Below are positions 25,259 through 34,524 of a DNA stretch of 64,000 nucleotides, one piece after another (the stretch's first letter is position 1; each line of letters starts with the position of its first letter). The notes under the pieces are model-generated. The model searched no databases and was not told the origin of the DNA. It was given only the letters and a program-made list of their open reading frames with translations. The position numbers and the translations under genes were made by a program. The DNA is from Lamellibrachia columna (taxonomy: Eukaryota > Annelida > Polychaeta > Sabellida > Siboglinidae), in the NCBI GenBank assembly GCA_963662155.1, contig OY759272.1, positions 47,673,399 to 47,737,398 on the forward strand. The letters run 5' to 3'.

Positions 25259-28200
25259 TTTCTGTAACATTTTTATGTTGGCAGATAGTACATGTGTTAA
25301 ACTTTGTGTGTACACCAAAAAAACATTTTAGCTATTGCCTTGTTGTTATTCCTTTGTATCAGCCTGACTCAACAGTACACATTGTAATTCTTTACACCAC
25401 GCATAAGGGTCACTGGTCGTTTTGAACTTGCATTTAAGAAAGCTATTCTTTTTAATTTAGTAATGATAATGTACCATTGAAGTGTCTTATGTTAAAGTAA
25501 ACTTTCCAATGTGTTTCCCAAACAGTGATATAGGCCCCTACAATAACTGCTCGTACCCAAACTTACTTTGTTTGTTAATGAACCCATTTTATTGTTATAC
25601 CCGATACCAAGCTCTCACACCAATATTTCAATACTACCGGTATATATTAATGATTTTCCAAAATTTACTTTGTTTAGAAAGCAGAATCTCATTTATGTTG
25701 AATGTATTATTTCACAAAAGTTCTTCGTCCTATCCAACAAATTGTCAAACTTTAACTGGTTATGCCCGGTACCAAACTTTGTTATGGATTGAGACATAAT
25801 AAATGAAAATAGTTCAAAATTTTTCAAATAAGTAAATAACAATAATTGTTATATATATTAATACTTTCTTATGGGATGTTATCAATAACACATCAAGAGA
25901 AACACATTTAGACGATTGTTCAGCATTCCACCAGACCTGTTACACCCCGGTACCAAGCTAATCACCTATTGCCAAAACGTTTCAACTAATGTCTGTTAGC
26001 AGGATAATATTTTTTATATTGTTGTCCTACATATATTTAGGAGCAGAGTAAACATCAGTGTTAGGATATTATATAGAAAACACCTCAACTTTGTTTTAAA
26101 AGATGGTTGTTACACTTGGCACCAAGGTATGGTGATTATTGTTACACCATGTACCAAGCCTTAATGTTGCTCAGCTAAAGATAAATTCTGACCACTTCAC
26201 TCAGAGGTATCGGATGGTTGTTACACTTGGCACCAAGGTATGGTGATTATTGTTACACCATGTACCAAGCTTTAATGTTGCTCAGCTAAAGATAAATTCT
26301 GACCACTTCACTCAGAGGTATCGGATGGTTGTTACACTTGGCACCAAGGTATGGTGATTATTGTTATACCATGTACCAAGCTTTAATGTTGCTCAGCTAA
26401 AGATAAATTCTGACCACTTCACTCAGAGGTATCGGATGGTTGTTACACTTGGCACCAAGGTATGGTGATTATTGTTATACCATGTACCAAGCTTTAATGT
26501 TGCTCAGCTAAAGATAAATTCTGACCACTTCACTCAGAGGTATCGGATGGTTGTTACACTTGGCACCAAGGTATGGTGATTATTGTTACACCATGTACCA
26601 AGCTTTAATGTTGCTCAGCTAAAGATAAATTCTGACCACTTCACTCAGAGGTATCGGATGAAGGATGTTCAAAAGCTACTGCAGGAAATGCAAGATCTGT
26701 TGAGATGTCAGGGTGGAAGCAAAATGAGTTGGAAAATGGCTACAAACCAATTATGCTTGTGACACAGGGATGTACCTGCTGAAGAATTAAAGGAAATGTT
26801 TTCCAAGGAATATACTACTTGGAAAAGTATTTGTCAGACACAAAGAACTCATAAAGAATCAGTACCAAGTGGAAAACTTCAGGAGTGTGCACAAGTTCAT
26901 GGTGAAAGGACCCTCCCAATATACAAGAACGTAAATAACTGTCGAATAGCACTTTTATAAATCAGTTCCACCATTTATGTATATTTCTTTAGGGTGTTAA
27001 AATGAACTCGGTACCTTGGTACCAGGCGTAACAATAGAGGGTAACATTCCTGACATGCACTTTCTGCCACTTAGTGAGATTTTAGTGAGAAACTTCATAA
27101 TTTAAATGTTTAGACTATGTGTTTTATCATAGTAAAGTTTAACAGAGATTGGACAATATGAAAAAAACAGCCTTTCCCAAGCCAACTGTCAGACAATTTT
27201 GGAGGGTGGCCCATTAGCCAATTTTACCTCTATACAGTAATTGTATGTCATTTTTCATCATCGACAAGTTTCTTATTGCATGTTTTTTATAAACCGGTTT
27301 CACAGTTGGTCTTGCTATAAGCCCTGCAGGGTTTCACAGTTGGTCCTGCTATAAGCCCTGCAGGGTTTCACAATTCGTCCTGCTATAAGCCCTGCAGGGT
27401 TTCACAATTCGTCCTGCTATAAGCCCTGCAGGGTTTCAAAATTCTTCCTGCTATAAGCCCTGCAGGGTTTCACAATTCGTCCTGCTATAAGCCCTGCAGG
27501 GTTTTACAATTCGTCCTGCTATAAGCCCTGCAGGGTTTCACAATTCGTCCTGCTATAAGCCCTGCAGGGTTTCACAATTCGTCCTGCTATAAGCCCTGCA
27601 GGGTTTCACAGTTGGTCTTGCTATAAGCCCTGCAGGGTTTCACAATTCGTCCTGCTATAAGCCCTGCAGGGTTTCACAATTCGTCCTGCTATAAGCCCTG
27701 CAGGGTTTCACAATTCGTCCTGCTATAAGCCCTGCAGTGTTTCACAATTCGTCCTGCTATAAGCCCTGCAGGGTTTCACAATTCGTCCTGCTATAAGCCC
27801 TGCAGGGTTTCACAATTCGTCCTGCTATAAGCCCTGCAGGGTTTCACAATGCGTCCTGCTATAAGCCCTGCAGGGTTTCACAGTTGGTCTTGCTATAAGC
27901 CCTGCAGGGTTTCACAATTCGTCCTGCTATAAGCCCTGCAGGGTTTCACAATTCGTCCTGCTATAAGCCCTGCAGGGTTTCACAATTCGTCCTGCTATAA
28001 GCCCTGCAGGGTTTCACAATTCGTCCTGCTATAAGCCCTGCAGGGTTTCACAATTCGTCCTGCTATAAGCCCTGCAGGGTTTCACAATTCGTCCTGCTAT
28101 AAGCCCTGCAGGGTTTCACAATTCGTCCTGCTATAAGCCCTGCAGGGTTTCACAATTCGTCCTGCTATAAGCCCTGCAGGGTTTCACAATTCGTCCTGCT

Positions 28201-30212
28201 ATAAGCCCTGCAGGGTTTCACAATTCGTCCTGCTATAAGCCCTGCAGGGTTTCACAATTTGTCCTGCTATAAGCCCTGCGTGGTTTCACAGTTGGTCCAG
28301 CTATAAGCCATGCATGGTTTCACAGTTGGTCCTGCTAGTGCTATAAGCCCTGCACAGTTGGTCCCGCTATAAGCCCTGCATGGTTTCATGGTTGGTCACG
28401 CTATAAGCCCTGCAAGGTTTCACTGTTGGTCCCACTAGAAGCCCTGCACAGGTGGTCCCGCTACAGTTGGTCCCGCTATAAGCCCTGCAGGGTTTCACAG
28501 TTGGTCCTGCTATAAGCCCTGCAGGGTTTCACAGTTGGTCCCACTATAAGTCCTGCAGGGTTTCAAAGGTGGTCTTGCTATAAGCCCTGCAGGGTTTCAC
28601 AGTTGGTCCCACTATAAGCCCTGCAGGGTTTCACAGTTGGTCGCACTATAAGCCCTGCACGGTTTCACAGTTGGTCCCACTATAAGCGCTGCATGGTTTC
28701 ACAGGTGGTCACGCTATAAGCCCTGCAGGGTTTCACAGTTGGTCCCACTGTAAGCCGTGCAAGGTTTCACAGTTGGTCCCACTATAAGCCCTGCAGGGTT
28801 TCACAGGTGGTCCTGCTATAAGCCCTGCAAGGTTTCACAGGTGGTCCTGCTATTAGCCCGCAAGGTTTCACGGGTGGTCCTGCTATGAGTCTTGCAAGGC
28901 TGCCTAGGGATCACCTGAGTAAATGTAATGATTAATTAAATGAATAAGTTGGTCTTATGTAGAGTTTATTCCTCAACAAGTTGGTCTCATGTAGAGTTTA
29001 TTCCTCAATATAAAGATAGGAAAGCAAGAATAATTCCTTGTATGATTGCTGAATAAACTTATCATTGTAGTGACATTTGAACGTAAATGTAAAATGCAAC
29101 AACTGCGCAACCATCAGTACATGTCCTTCAATATCTATTCTTAGATGAAGTATTTGTGTAGTGAGCATATAAGGATCATATAAGGATCTTTTATGCTGCA
29201 TTACACTAATGTTAATAATAATTGAGATAAACGGTATTATTTTACAAACTGGTGTTTCAAGTTTACATCTACTGTAGGCATGCACGCACGCACACACACT
29301 CACACACATTGTTGTATCATGTTGACAGGTCACAATGATGACGTCCCCCCACCGCCGCGTGGTCGTAGTCGGACCCGACGTCGCCCACCACTTCAGTCAC
29401 AGCAGAAAGTGATGTCTCCCCAGCAGAGCCGCAACAACAGCCGTGAGCCGCTCTACCGTACTACATCCCTGGATACACGATCCCGCACCCCGTCTCCTCA
29501 TGCTGCCAACTCCCCCACCCAATCCCAACTTGAGTATTACGGCTCGGTGAACCTGACCGACCGTTCCCGTAGCCCGAGCCCAGACACCGCCCGCAAGATG
29601 AAGACAGCGAGCAAAACTCGGAACACACGTAAGTTACCTGCAATCCCACAGAAACCCCACACGCTCAACCTTCCCAAGAAGCACCTGGAGAGTGGCACAA
29701 TGCCACAGATGTTGCCTTCACCAACTATGACTAAAAGCGCAAGTAGTATAAACTTCCCTCAGCTCAACGCGTCGCCAACGCATAGACCTCACCAGCCAAT
29801 GCCATCTAGGGGCAGGAGGGAACGTTCGATGTCGCCACGACGACGGCATGCATACAGCCCGACAGATGCACGTGACCTGGCGGACAGCATGTATGCAGCG
29901 CGGGACAGATCTGGACGCAGTGACCGACTCTATTCCAGCCAGATGCTCAACAATAGCAGTAGTTACGCTGACCACCGGTGCACTCCACCACACCGCCCTC
30001 CACATGACAATCGTTACAACGACATGAATCGCCGTGGTGACGACATCCAGGTGGTGCGCGTTGCCGGGCGACAAGTGCCGTCTGGGCTGCCCAATGGCTA
30101 CAAGCCAGGGCAGGGATCAGGGAGGACTCCTGACCTACACCTGCGCAAACAGGTGCAACCAGCACCACCGCCCGACGAACAGAGCGACTCAGAGGATGAG
30201 GACTGGTGCTAG
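7105..30212 (+). CDS. Cav2: Cav2-type voltage-gated calcium channel alpha1 subunit, C-terminal ten exons (5'-partial)
   Basis: The gene encodes the pore subunit of a presynaptic P/Q-, N- or R-like calcium channel; only the cytoplasmic C-terminus is in the window. Exons are 7105-7201, 7778-7883, 8455-8559, 9435-9535, 10186-10206, 11199-11317, 11880-11958, 15426-15521, 23098-23758 and 29329-30212. All have GT-AG borders, and their phases join without a break into 755 residues. Domain order is pre-IQ (YRLAYR / KLIRMNMP), C-lobe linker ([10 protein letters not shown]), IQ/IM helix ([19 protein letters not shown]), a Gln-rich tail, the SH3 ligand [10 protein letters not shown] and terminal EDEDWC. 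The last two are hallmarks of Cav2 (RIM-BP, and Mint/RIM PDZ partners) and exclude Cav1 and Cav3. Introns are full of minisatellites. Confidence 0.95.
7778..7883 (+). CDS. Cav2: Cav2 visible exon 2
   Basis: After TGTCTTCAG the exon reads [20 protein letters not shown] and continues to IKMGP. This is the family signature M-N-M-P ... T-V-x-F-x-(S/T)-T-L-x-A-L-I-R. It ends with one base of the next codon before donor GTCAGA. Confidence 0.93.
8455..8559 (+). CDS. Cav2: Cav2 visible exon 3
   Basis: Acceptor TTTACAG. The exon encodes [20 protein letters not shown] through [10 protein letters not shown], equivalent to the x-x-L-x-K-E-x-x-x-I-W-P ... L-D-L-L-V-P segment between the pre-IQ region and the IQ helix. 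The donor is GTAATC after one base of the next codon. Confidence 0.92.
9435..9535 (+). CDS. Cav2: Cav2 visible exon 4 (IQ/IM calmodulin-binding helix)
   Basis: The exon reads [20 protein letters not shown] followed by [21 protein letters not shown] is the Cav2 IQ-domain core. The central pair is I-V where vertebrate Cav2 has I-M and Cav1 has I-Q. Acceptor ATTGTCAG and donor GTGGGT; the exon ends in phase 0. Confidence 0.92.
10186..10206 (+). CDS. Cav2: Cav2 visible exon 5 (21-nt microexon)
   Basis: A 21-base segment encoding EKTNKEE sits between an excellent acceptor (CATCTCTCTTTCAG) and donor GTAGAT, in phase 0 on both sides. It matches the charged linker after the IQ helix in other Cav2 proteins. 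Because it is phase-neutral it could be optional; that is inference. Confidence 0.7.
11199..11317 (+). CDS. Cav2: Cav2 visible exon 6
   Basis: After TGTATTTGCAG the exon reads [20 protein letters not shown] and ends NGIHR with a split codon before GTAAAT. The start corresponds to the x-P-x-x-F-x-R-(M/L) segment just past the IQ region in Cav2. Confidence 0.85.
11880..11958 (+). CDS. Cav2: Cav2 visible exon 7
   Basis: One base completes the split codon. The exon then reads [20 protein letters not shown] and TVTGSQ before donor GTGGGT, ending in phase 0. It is placed by phase and splice sites more than by sequence similarity. Nineteen bases from its 5' border recur at about 14871 (see findings). 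Confidence 0.75.
12700..12855. repeat. ~41-bp minisatellite, about four units
   Basis: The unit contains ATGGTAATGACAGTGTCAGC and ATTGTCAT. Copies diverge and the last is shortened. Confidence 0.8.
13108..14482. repeat. 33-bp minisatellite, about 41 units
   Basis: The unit (GGGCTCATAGACATAGGGAC plus ATACACTGGCGGT) is repeated from about 13108 to 14482 with point variants. Divergence rises toward the 3' end, where GGCCCACACT variants appear. Because 33 is a multiple of three and the unit lacks stops in most frames, long spurious ORFs run on both strands. It lies in the intron between Cav2 visible exons 7 and 8. Degenerate GGTGGGCTT pieces extend to about 14720. Confidence 0.95.
14590..15425. 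other. Intron segment, no gene seen
   Basis: Unique-looking intron sequence. The only notable item is a 19-bp exact match to the start of Cav2 visible exon 7 near 14871-14889. Confidence 0.5.
15426..15521 (+). CDS. Cav2: Cav2 visible exon 8
   Basis: Acceptor GATGTGTGTCACAG. The exon reads [20 protein letters not shown] then [12 protein letters not shown] before donor GTACGT, 32 codons in phase 0 on both sides. The G-x-x-x-x-x-x-W pattern recalls the G-(I/L)-K-E-S-x-S-W-G segment of Cav2 tails. The polyglycine run is a low-complexity linker. Confidence 0.75.
15630..15680. repeat. CA-rich microsatellite
   Basis: Imperfect CACA/CATACA tract in the intron after Cav2 visible exon 8. Confidence 0.7.
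16388..16958 (+). mobile_element. MITE copy A (TTAA-type family)
   Basis: The left end TTCCCTCCTCAA and right end GTTGAGGAGGGAATTTTAA form terminal inverted repeats shared with the copies near 19.7, 31.3, 32.1, 37.7 and 39.2 kb. An internal 27-bp minisatellite (about 16665-16900) expands the element's own ACTATTCATGCACTACATAT segment. No coding capacity. Confidence 0.75.
16665..16900. repeat. 27-bp minisatellite inside MITE copy A
   Basis: Eight to nine units of CATGCACTACATATTACTT plus AAAGTATT, alternating between AAAGTATT and TAACTATT variants. Confidence 0.9.
17477..17545 (+). CDS. Candidate optional Cav2 exon
   Basis: After a good acceptor (CACCTGTCTTCAG) the phase-0 frame reads [20 protein letters not shown] then RVR before a weak donor (GTAGCA). 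It is 69 bases, phase-neutral, and lies between exons that are both phase 0. Its Arg/Ser/Pro composition fits the Cav2 tail. The donor is poor and no homologous segment is recognised, so it may be spurious. Confidence 0.3.
17945..18862. repeat. ~44-bp minisatellite, about 21 units
   Basis: The unit contains AAAGACACATGACACAGGAG followed by TGTGTCACTGTTTGTTGAAC. Units alternate between ACTCAC, ACTGAC and AATGAC endings. It lies in the Cav2 intron before visible exon 9. Confidence 0.95.
19465..19718. repeat. ~27-bp minisatellite, about nine units
   Basis: Unit ATGAGGGATCATCTCAATAC plus ACTGACAT. It ends about 20 bp before MITE copy B. Confidence 0.9.
19738..20146 (+). mobile_element. MITE copy B
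   Basis: Starts TTTAAAGGTTCCTCCTCAAC and ends in a decayed complement (GGCTAAATTAATTG ... GTTTTAA). Internally it shares TTTTGGATATCCACTATTTT and TGAGCCTTACCAGAT with copy F at 37.7 kb. Confidence 0.75.
20500..20532. repeat. (TA)n microsatellite
   Basis: A pure alternating TA run of about 33 bp. Confidence 0.9.
20533..21370. other. Intron segment, no gene seen
   Basis: A+T-rich intron sequence without a recognisable coding segment or repeat. Confidence 0.5.
21375..22472. repeat. ~18-30-bp minisatellite array
   Basis: About 45 to 50 copies of a GGTGACACTCCACCATCA-type unit, irregular in length. Toward 22260-22460 it becomes more regular with a longer unit (CATCCACCATCAGGGTGACA). Confidence 0.9.
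22473..23097. other. Intron segment, no gene seen
   Basis: Intron sequence ending in the acceptor GTGTACTTTCAG of Cav2 visible exon 9. No gene or strong repeat was recognised. Confidence 0.5.
23098..23758 (+). CDS. Cav2: Cav2 visible exon 9 (polyglutamine tail)
   Basis: The exon opens [20 protein letters not shown]. It has four Gln-rich tracts, with CAG runs near 23142-23160 and 23306-23330 and mixed CAG/CAA runs near 23497-23547. A Ser/Pro/Arg region ([20 protein letters not shown]) follows, then a helical piece ([18 protein letters not shown]). It ends CTA-G before donor GTGAGT, and the base joins GT of the next exon to give Gly. The open frame, strong splice sites and phase agreement support it. 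Sequence identity to other Cav2 tails is low, as expected for this region. Confidence 0.88.
23759..24330. other. Intron segment, no gene seen
   Basis: A+T-rich intron sequence without a recognised feature. Confidence 0.5.
24334..24629 (+). pseudogene. THAP-domain remnant
   Basis: Reading from ATG at 24334, with an early TAA and one frame change near 24475-24490, the segment shows the C2CH THAP pattern. Landmarks are [38 protein letters not shown] and D-V-P-T-L-F (the A-V-P-T-x-F box). Two stops and a frameshift make it dead. THAP DNA-binding domains occur in P-element- and Kolobok-type transposases and in domesticated genes; which source applies is not clear. It lies in the Cav2 intron before the last exon. 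Confidence 0.8.
24800..25058. repeat. 26-bp minisatellite, about ten units
   Basis: Unit CGGTTCAAAGTATTACTTGC plus CACCAT, with few substitutions. Confidence 0.93.
25225..25262. repeat. (AT)n then poly-T tract
   Basis: About 12 AT repeats followed by a run of T. Confidence 0.9.
25440..26100. other. Intron segment with dispersed TACCAAG motifs
   Basis: No gene. CCCG(A/G)TACCAAGCT-like phrases recur at irregular spacing (near 25602, 25770 and 25953) and continue into the 112-bp array that follows. Confidence 0.5.
26100..26662. repeat. 112-bp tandem repeat, five units
   Basis: The unit contains GATGGTTGTTACACTTGGCA, CCAAGGTATGGTGATTATTG and TCACTCAGAGGTATCG. Copies are nearly identical, so the expansion is recent. 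Confidence 0.93.
26663..27290. other. Intron segment, no gene seen
   Basis: Contains a near-palindrome (GGTACCTTGGTACC) near 27010 that echoes the TACCAAG motifs upstream. No supported coding sequence. Confidence 0.5.
27295..28912. repeat. 34-bp minisatellite, about 47 units
   Basis: Unit GGTTTCACAATTCGTCCTGC plus TATAAGCCCTGCAG. The central part (about 27355-28265) is highly homogeneous, whereas the right flank (28270-28910) is diverged, with CACAGTTGGTC variants and indels. A CAGTTGGTCTTG variant recurs at 27301, 27607 and 27879, that is after 9 and then 8 units. Confidence 0.95.
29329..30212 (+). CDS. Cav2: Cav2 visible exon 10 (last exon; RIM-BP and PDZ ligands)
   Basis: Acceptor GTATCATGTTGACAG. 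The exon encodes 294 codons including the stop. It reads [20 protein letters not shown] at the start and is rich in Ser, Arg and Pro throughout. [10 protein letters not shown] at 29628-29657 matches the R-x-L-P-x-x-P SH3 ligand bound by RIM-BP in Cav2 channels. LPNGY near 30090 parallels V-P-N-G-Y of vertebrate tails. The end, DSEDEDWC, is the E/D-x-W-C ligand for Mint-type and RIM PDZ domains. The stop TAG is at 30210-30212. Confidence 0.95.
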
Positions 30213-31250
30213 CAACCACCTCCCCGTCTTCTTGTCTAGAATACAAGCAAAACCAGTGCTGCTCAAACACACCCAGACGGTTGGCCATGCCCAGCCATTT
30301 GGCCATGCCCAATTGGTTGTCGTGGCTTGGTTGCAGTGACCACCTTTGGTCACTGCATCAGTGGCTGCTGTCATCTATTGTCTTCTGCTGTGCTGCCGTG
30401 CATGCATGCAGGTTTGTTTGTGTGTCCTACAAGTAGCACCCAGTGCTGCTGCTGGCGTATTCTGCTCTGTGCCATAGTATTTTGTGAATTGTGTATATAT
30501 ATGGAGAGTCACTGTGCAATACCACAGTGTGTACATTGAGTGAGGGCAAACAAGGTGATTTGCTTTGTTTATTGTGCTACATTTACATATAATGTCATTT
30601 CTTCCTTATTGTCATGGAATGTGTCAGTACATATATGTATGTCATCATAGACGATGTAAAATCTACACGTGTGTAATCTCATTGGATTTTGCAGGATATT
30701 CCCAAAGAAAGTTGCTAATTTTGGACACTGTCTATGTTTGAAACAGTGGGTACGTTTGGATGAATAAATCATCAGAATCAGCCACATTATAACTGAAACA
30801 CAAATGTGAAGATCCACAAAGTGTTGCTTCCTATACACTGCTTGCTTCATACAGAATTCTGCAAGATCTAGTCAGGACAGAAAAGAAAAACACACACAAA
30901 ATGATGTGCAGATTTCCAGGCACATTGAAAATTTGAAACAGGTGAAGAGAAGTATGCAGGCACTTGGTCCCTCCCCAAGTCAGCTGTACCTGGGCTAGAC
31001 CCCTTACTGCAGCCCCTAAAGCACTGTCACATGTCAGCATGCTGTCTCATTTATATTTCTGCCTGGGTCTCGAGGGTTCTTGTACGTGTGATGTCTTCTT
31101 CTATGCAATTCTACAACATGCACATTGTACTAAGTCTGTGTGTGTTTTGTCTATACAGAGTGTACAGAGTTGTATGGCTAACAATCTGCTACTGGTGTAC
31201 TGCCAAAACCATTGTGGCATCTCAACACATCATTTAACCCTTTATACTCC
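30213..31250. other. Cav2 3' UTR and downstream spacer
   Basis: No coding sequence. A candidate poly(A) signal AATAAA lies at 30763-30768; whether it is used cannot be told from the sequence. It is one of very few AATAAA hexamers close downstream of the stop. Confidence 0.4.
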
Positions 31251-31251
31251 T

Positions 31252-31627
31252 TTTAAAATCCCTCCTCAATTCAATTTTTTTGCCCGTCTCTGTTCCTAAC
31301 ATATCTAACCTATCTAATATAAAATATGCCGTGCTAGATCGTTTCTACAGATCTGTTATTTAATCTTGGTTAAATCATCAGACAAACTACCGGTAGTAAA
31401 TACTTTTTTACTGGATCTGGTCAAAATTCGGAAAAAAGCAAAAGTAGTCTATATACTATAACAGTGATATACTCTTGCAAGTTAACCAATCTAAGTCATT
31501 TTTTTTTTTTTTATGTATATGTTCATATTATACTGATTGCACACGACGTAAACTATTCACACACTGCATATTTTAACATCAAATAACCTGATTCATGATG
31601 GACTAAATCAGTTGAGGAGAGTTTTAA
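31252..31627 (+). mobile_element. MITE copy C
   Basis: Starts TTTTAAAATCCCTCCTCAAT and ends CAGTTGAGGAGAGTTTTAA, forming terminal inverted repeats with TTAA-like edges. It carries the family's internal GACTAAATCAGTTGAGG and CACACACTGCATATTT segments. Confidence 0.8.
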
Positions 31628-32110
31628 CAAACCAGTTGTTGGTCTCGTTGACATTTGTGTTTTAACTCGCAGATCGAATGTTGGCTTCATGAGACAGTCA
31701 TCTTGAAGCTATCAGACACTGCTTTCTGGTCTGAACGGCTGTTTCAGTGTCAAATTGACAAACAACCATTTCACCGAGATTCATTCATGCTTTGGCAGTA
31801 CATAGAGAGCAGAAGGCCAAATGTTCATTATGAAACATAAAAATATGTGTAATTTATTGATTTATTTACAATTGGTACTCATGAGATGGTGTACAGGAAA
31901 CTGTTGTTATATTTGTAATGATGTTTTGTTGTACAGTACATGGTTTATTGCGTACATACACGTACATTCCACACAGATGCTACACCTGTATTTACCTGAA
32001 GCTACAATACGTAGTAGTGTCTTGTCGTTTGAGGACAGTATTTCTCATCAGTTTCTGTTCTTGTCTGTGTTCACGTTTCATTGATGTCAGTGTCATTGAT
32101 GTCAGTGTCA
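31628..32110. other. Intergenic segment, no gene seen
   Basis: Spacer between two MITE copies with no supported gene. Confidence 0.5.
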
Positions 32111-32116
32111 CTGATC

Positions 32117-32616
32117 TTAAAGCTGATTCCTCAATTCAATTTTTGCTCATCTCAGTTTGCGCAAAATCAGAACTCGTATCGACTATGATGTGCTAACTTA
32201 CTTGTACAAAGTTATTATTTAGGTTTGATTAAATCATCAGAGAAACTGTTTTTGCTCAGCCAAACAATAATTAATTTTAACAAGTATTCTGTAACATAAG
32301 GCTGGTTATTCACACTCTGTATTCTGTAACATAAGGCTGGTTATTCACACTCTGTATTCTGTAACATAAGGCTGGTTGTTCACACTCTGTATTCTGTAAC
32401 ATAAGGCTGGTTGTTCACACACTGTAGTGTAACACTAGGTTGGCTATTCACACTCTGTATACTGTAACACAAGGCTGGCTATTCACACTATTGCAAGTTA
32501 CCCAATCTAACAACTAAATTTAACTCTTAAGATTTCAACAAAAGAATCCAATGTTACTAAACCAACTGTGCATATTTGAACGTCACAGTGGGCTAAATGA
32601 ATTGAGGCAGTTTTAG
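32117..32616 (+). mobile_element. MITE copy D
   Basis: Starts TTAAAGCTGATTCCTCAATT and ends AATTGAGGCAGTTTTA. Internally expanded by a 35-bp minisatellite at about 32290-32490. Confidence 0.75.
32290..32490. repeat. 35-bp minisatellite inside MITE copy D
   Basis: Five to six units of TTCTGTAACATAAGGCTGGT plus TATTCACACTCTGTA. The expansion sits at the same relative position as the array in MITE copy A. Confidence 0.88.
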
Positions 32617-34440
32617 GGATCCAGTATTATATATCTAATTCATTCATTGACTTTGAGCAATTTTGACTTAAGAACAAATGTAAGTATTCTAGTTAATAAC
32701 TTCTCATGAAGAAACCTTACAAAGTCATGGTTTCTTACCAGAGTGTCGAATAACTTCACTCTGGATACAATATGTATCAGGCAAACTGTGGCATTAATTG
32801 TGTCGAACTAAGTCATCTTCATTTCCTCCACTGGAACTGAACTTTCTAAAAATTGCCGAAGTTGATACATTGGATTAGACATGTTTCATGTCATTGTCCA
32901 CTTGGAGAAATCATTGGTGATACTGTTGTTTGACAGCTGTGACAAAAGTGCATCGTTTGTTGTCACGGTCAAGCCATCACAACTTATGACTTACAATTTA
33001 TTTAAGAAACATTCCAGATGTTTGTGTAATTATATTTATTGTATAAAGCCTTCTTTGCGTATATGCTGTGTTTTCCTGTGTCAGTATTGAAGCTGTTCAC
33101 TCTAGTGGCATCCAACAGCCACTCTTTGGTGGTGTTCTCAACGTCACACTTGTGTAAGTATGTACATTCAAATACAGTTTCTGATTTACCTAGTCTCGCC
33201 TAATCATTATTTCTCAAGTTTCAAGGAAATGTAAAGTCCCTTGCTCAATTCAATGATTTTTCCTTCATCAAATTCCAAACATCATCCAGTTGTATTTGGG
33301 TTGTACAGAACTGCACACAATGTTTGGGTAATTACAAACCAGTATTTGTGGTGTATGTGAAAGGAAAGTTCAATACAAGTTGGCTGCCATAAAGTGGAGA
33401 AATCCTCAAGAAAAATTCACGATTATACTGCACACACACAATCCTTGAACGCTTCAGCTCAATAATAATGAAATAATATTTAAAATATAAAAAAGGTGTT
33501 CCTGTCCATGCCACATCTTCATTCACCCTCAACACTAGTTTCAGTGAATTCCATAGATCTTCACCACTTGAATAGCTCCGCTACACCACATTAAGTTTGA
33601 ACATAAACACTAGACAATAGTGAAACATCCACCAGTCTTCCATCCCAGCTGAACCATGCACTGTATGGTTTCCAACAAACGTGCAGTGCGAAGGAGTGGG
33701 TGTCATTGGCCTCTACAAAGTGGTGGAAACTAATAAATATAGTGCTAAATTTTAGGTAAGTATGATAACTAATAATGTGCTATTGAATACTTTATTGAAT
33801 TTCTACACGCTTGTGATGTAAAATGTTTGTTAAATGTTTATGTAATTGTGTGCCTTCACTCCTGAATATCTTGTTTTCACGTGGTTTCATTTCTGAAAAA
33901 GGGAGTGTTTCTACTTGGTAGTGTACTTTTATTGGAAGCTATGCGGTATGTATGGATTCCATGGTGTGCCTAGGATCTTGCAAAGGGAGTGGACCAAGCG
34001 TAGTCACCCATGCTATCATGTAGCGGTGCAATCCAAAAAATACAGAACAAATCAAAAAGTTTAAGGCAAGGGGGAGCCATGGGTCAATGGCTCCCCTTAA
34101 ATATGTCCGTCTGGATTATAGTCTACTCAAGGTACCAAGAAAATACGTCATAGATGGATCACTGCTTGACAGACATTTTTATTCTTTCTTCACATACATA
34201 TAAGTTTTGTCTCATTCGTCTCGGAGACTGACCTCTTCTGTAGTTGTCAGCCACAACAAGCACATACAACTGAGATGAATCTTCACTTAAAATGCTGAGA
34301 GAAGCCGAGTCTCAGTCTTGATATGTGGAAGCTCAGTTTTCCTATTTACACAACAAATGCATCATAAATCAAGATTATTCTCAGCATATCTTTAAAAACA
34401 AATATATACAAGACAATCTTCTTCCTTTCATCAAATAAAA
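32617..34440. other. Intergenic region, no gene seen
   Basis: No supported gene. A short fragment near 33232-33300 (CTTGCTCAATTCAATGATTT) looks like a truncated MITE end. TTTATT at 34178-34183 is a possible minus-strand poly(A) signal for MAPKAP1. Confidence 0.4.
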
Positions 34441-34524
34441 AAAATTCTCATTCCCTCTTGACAGCAATTCCATAAACATCAGAAATTGAGATCATTGCTA
34501 GGCTTATCTCCATTATCTCCACCT

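Noticed and set aside
27295..28912. CRISPR-like array (regular repeats)
   Set aside because: Units are head-to-tail without distinct spacers, in an intron of an animal gene; it is a minisatellite.
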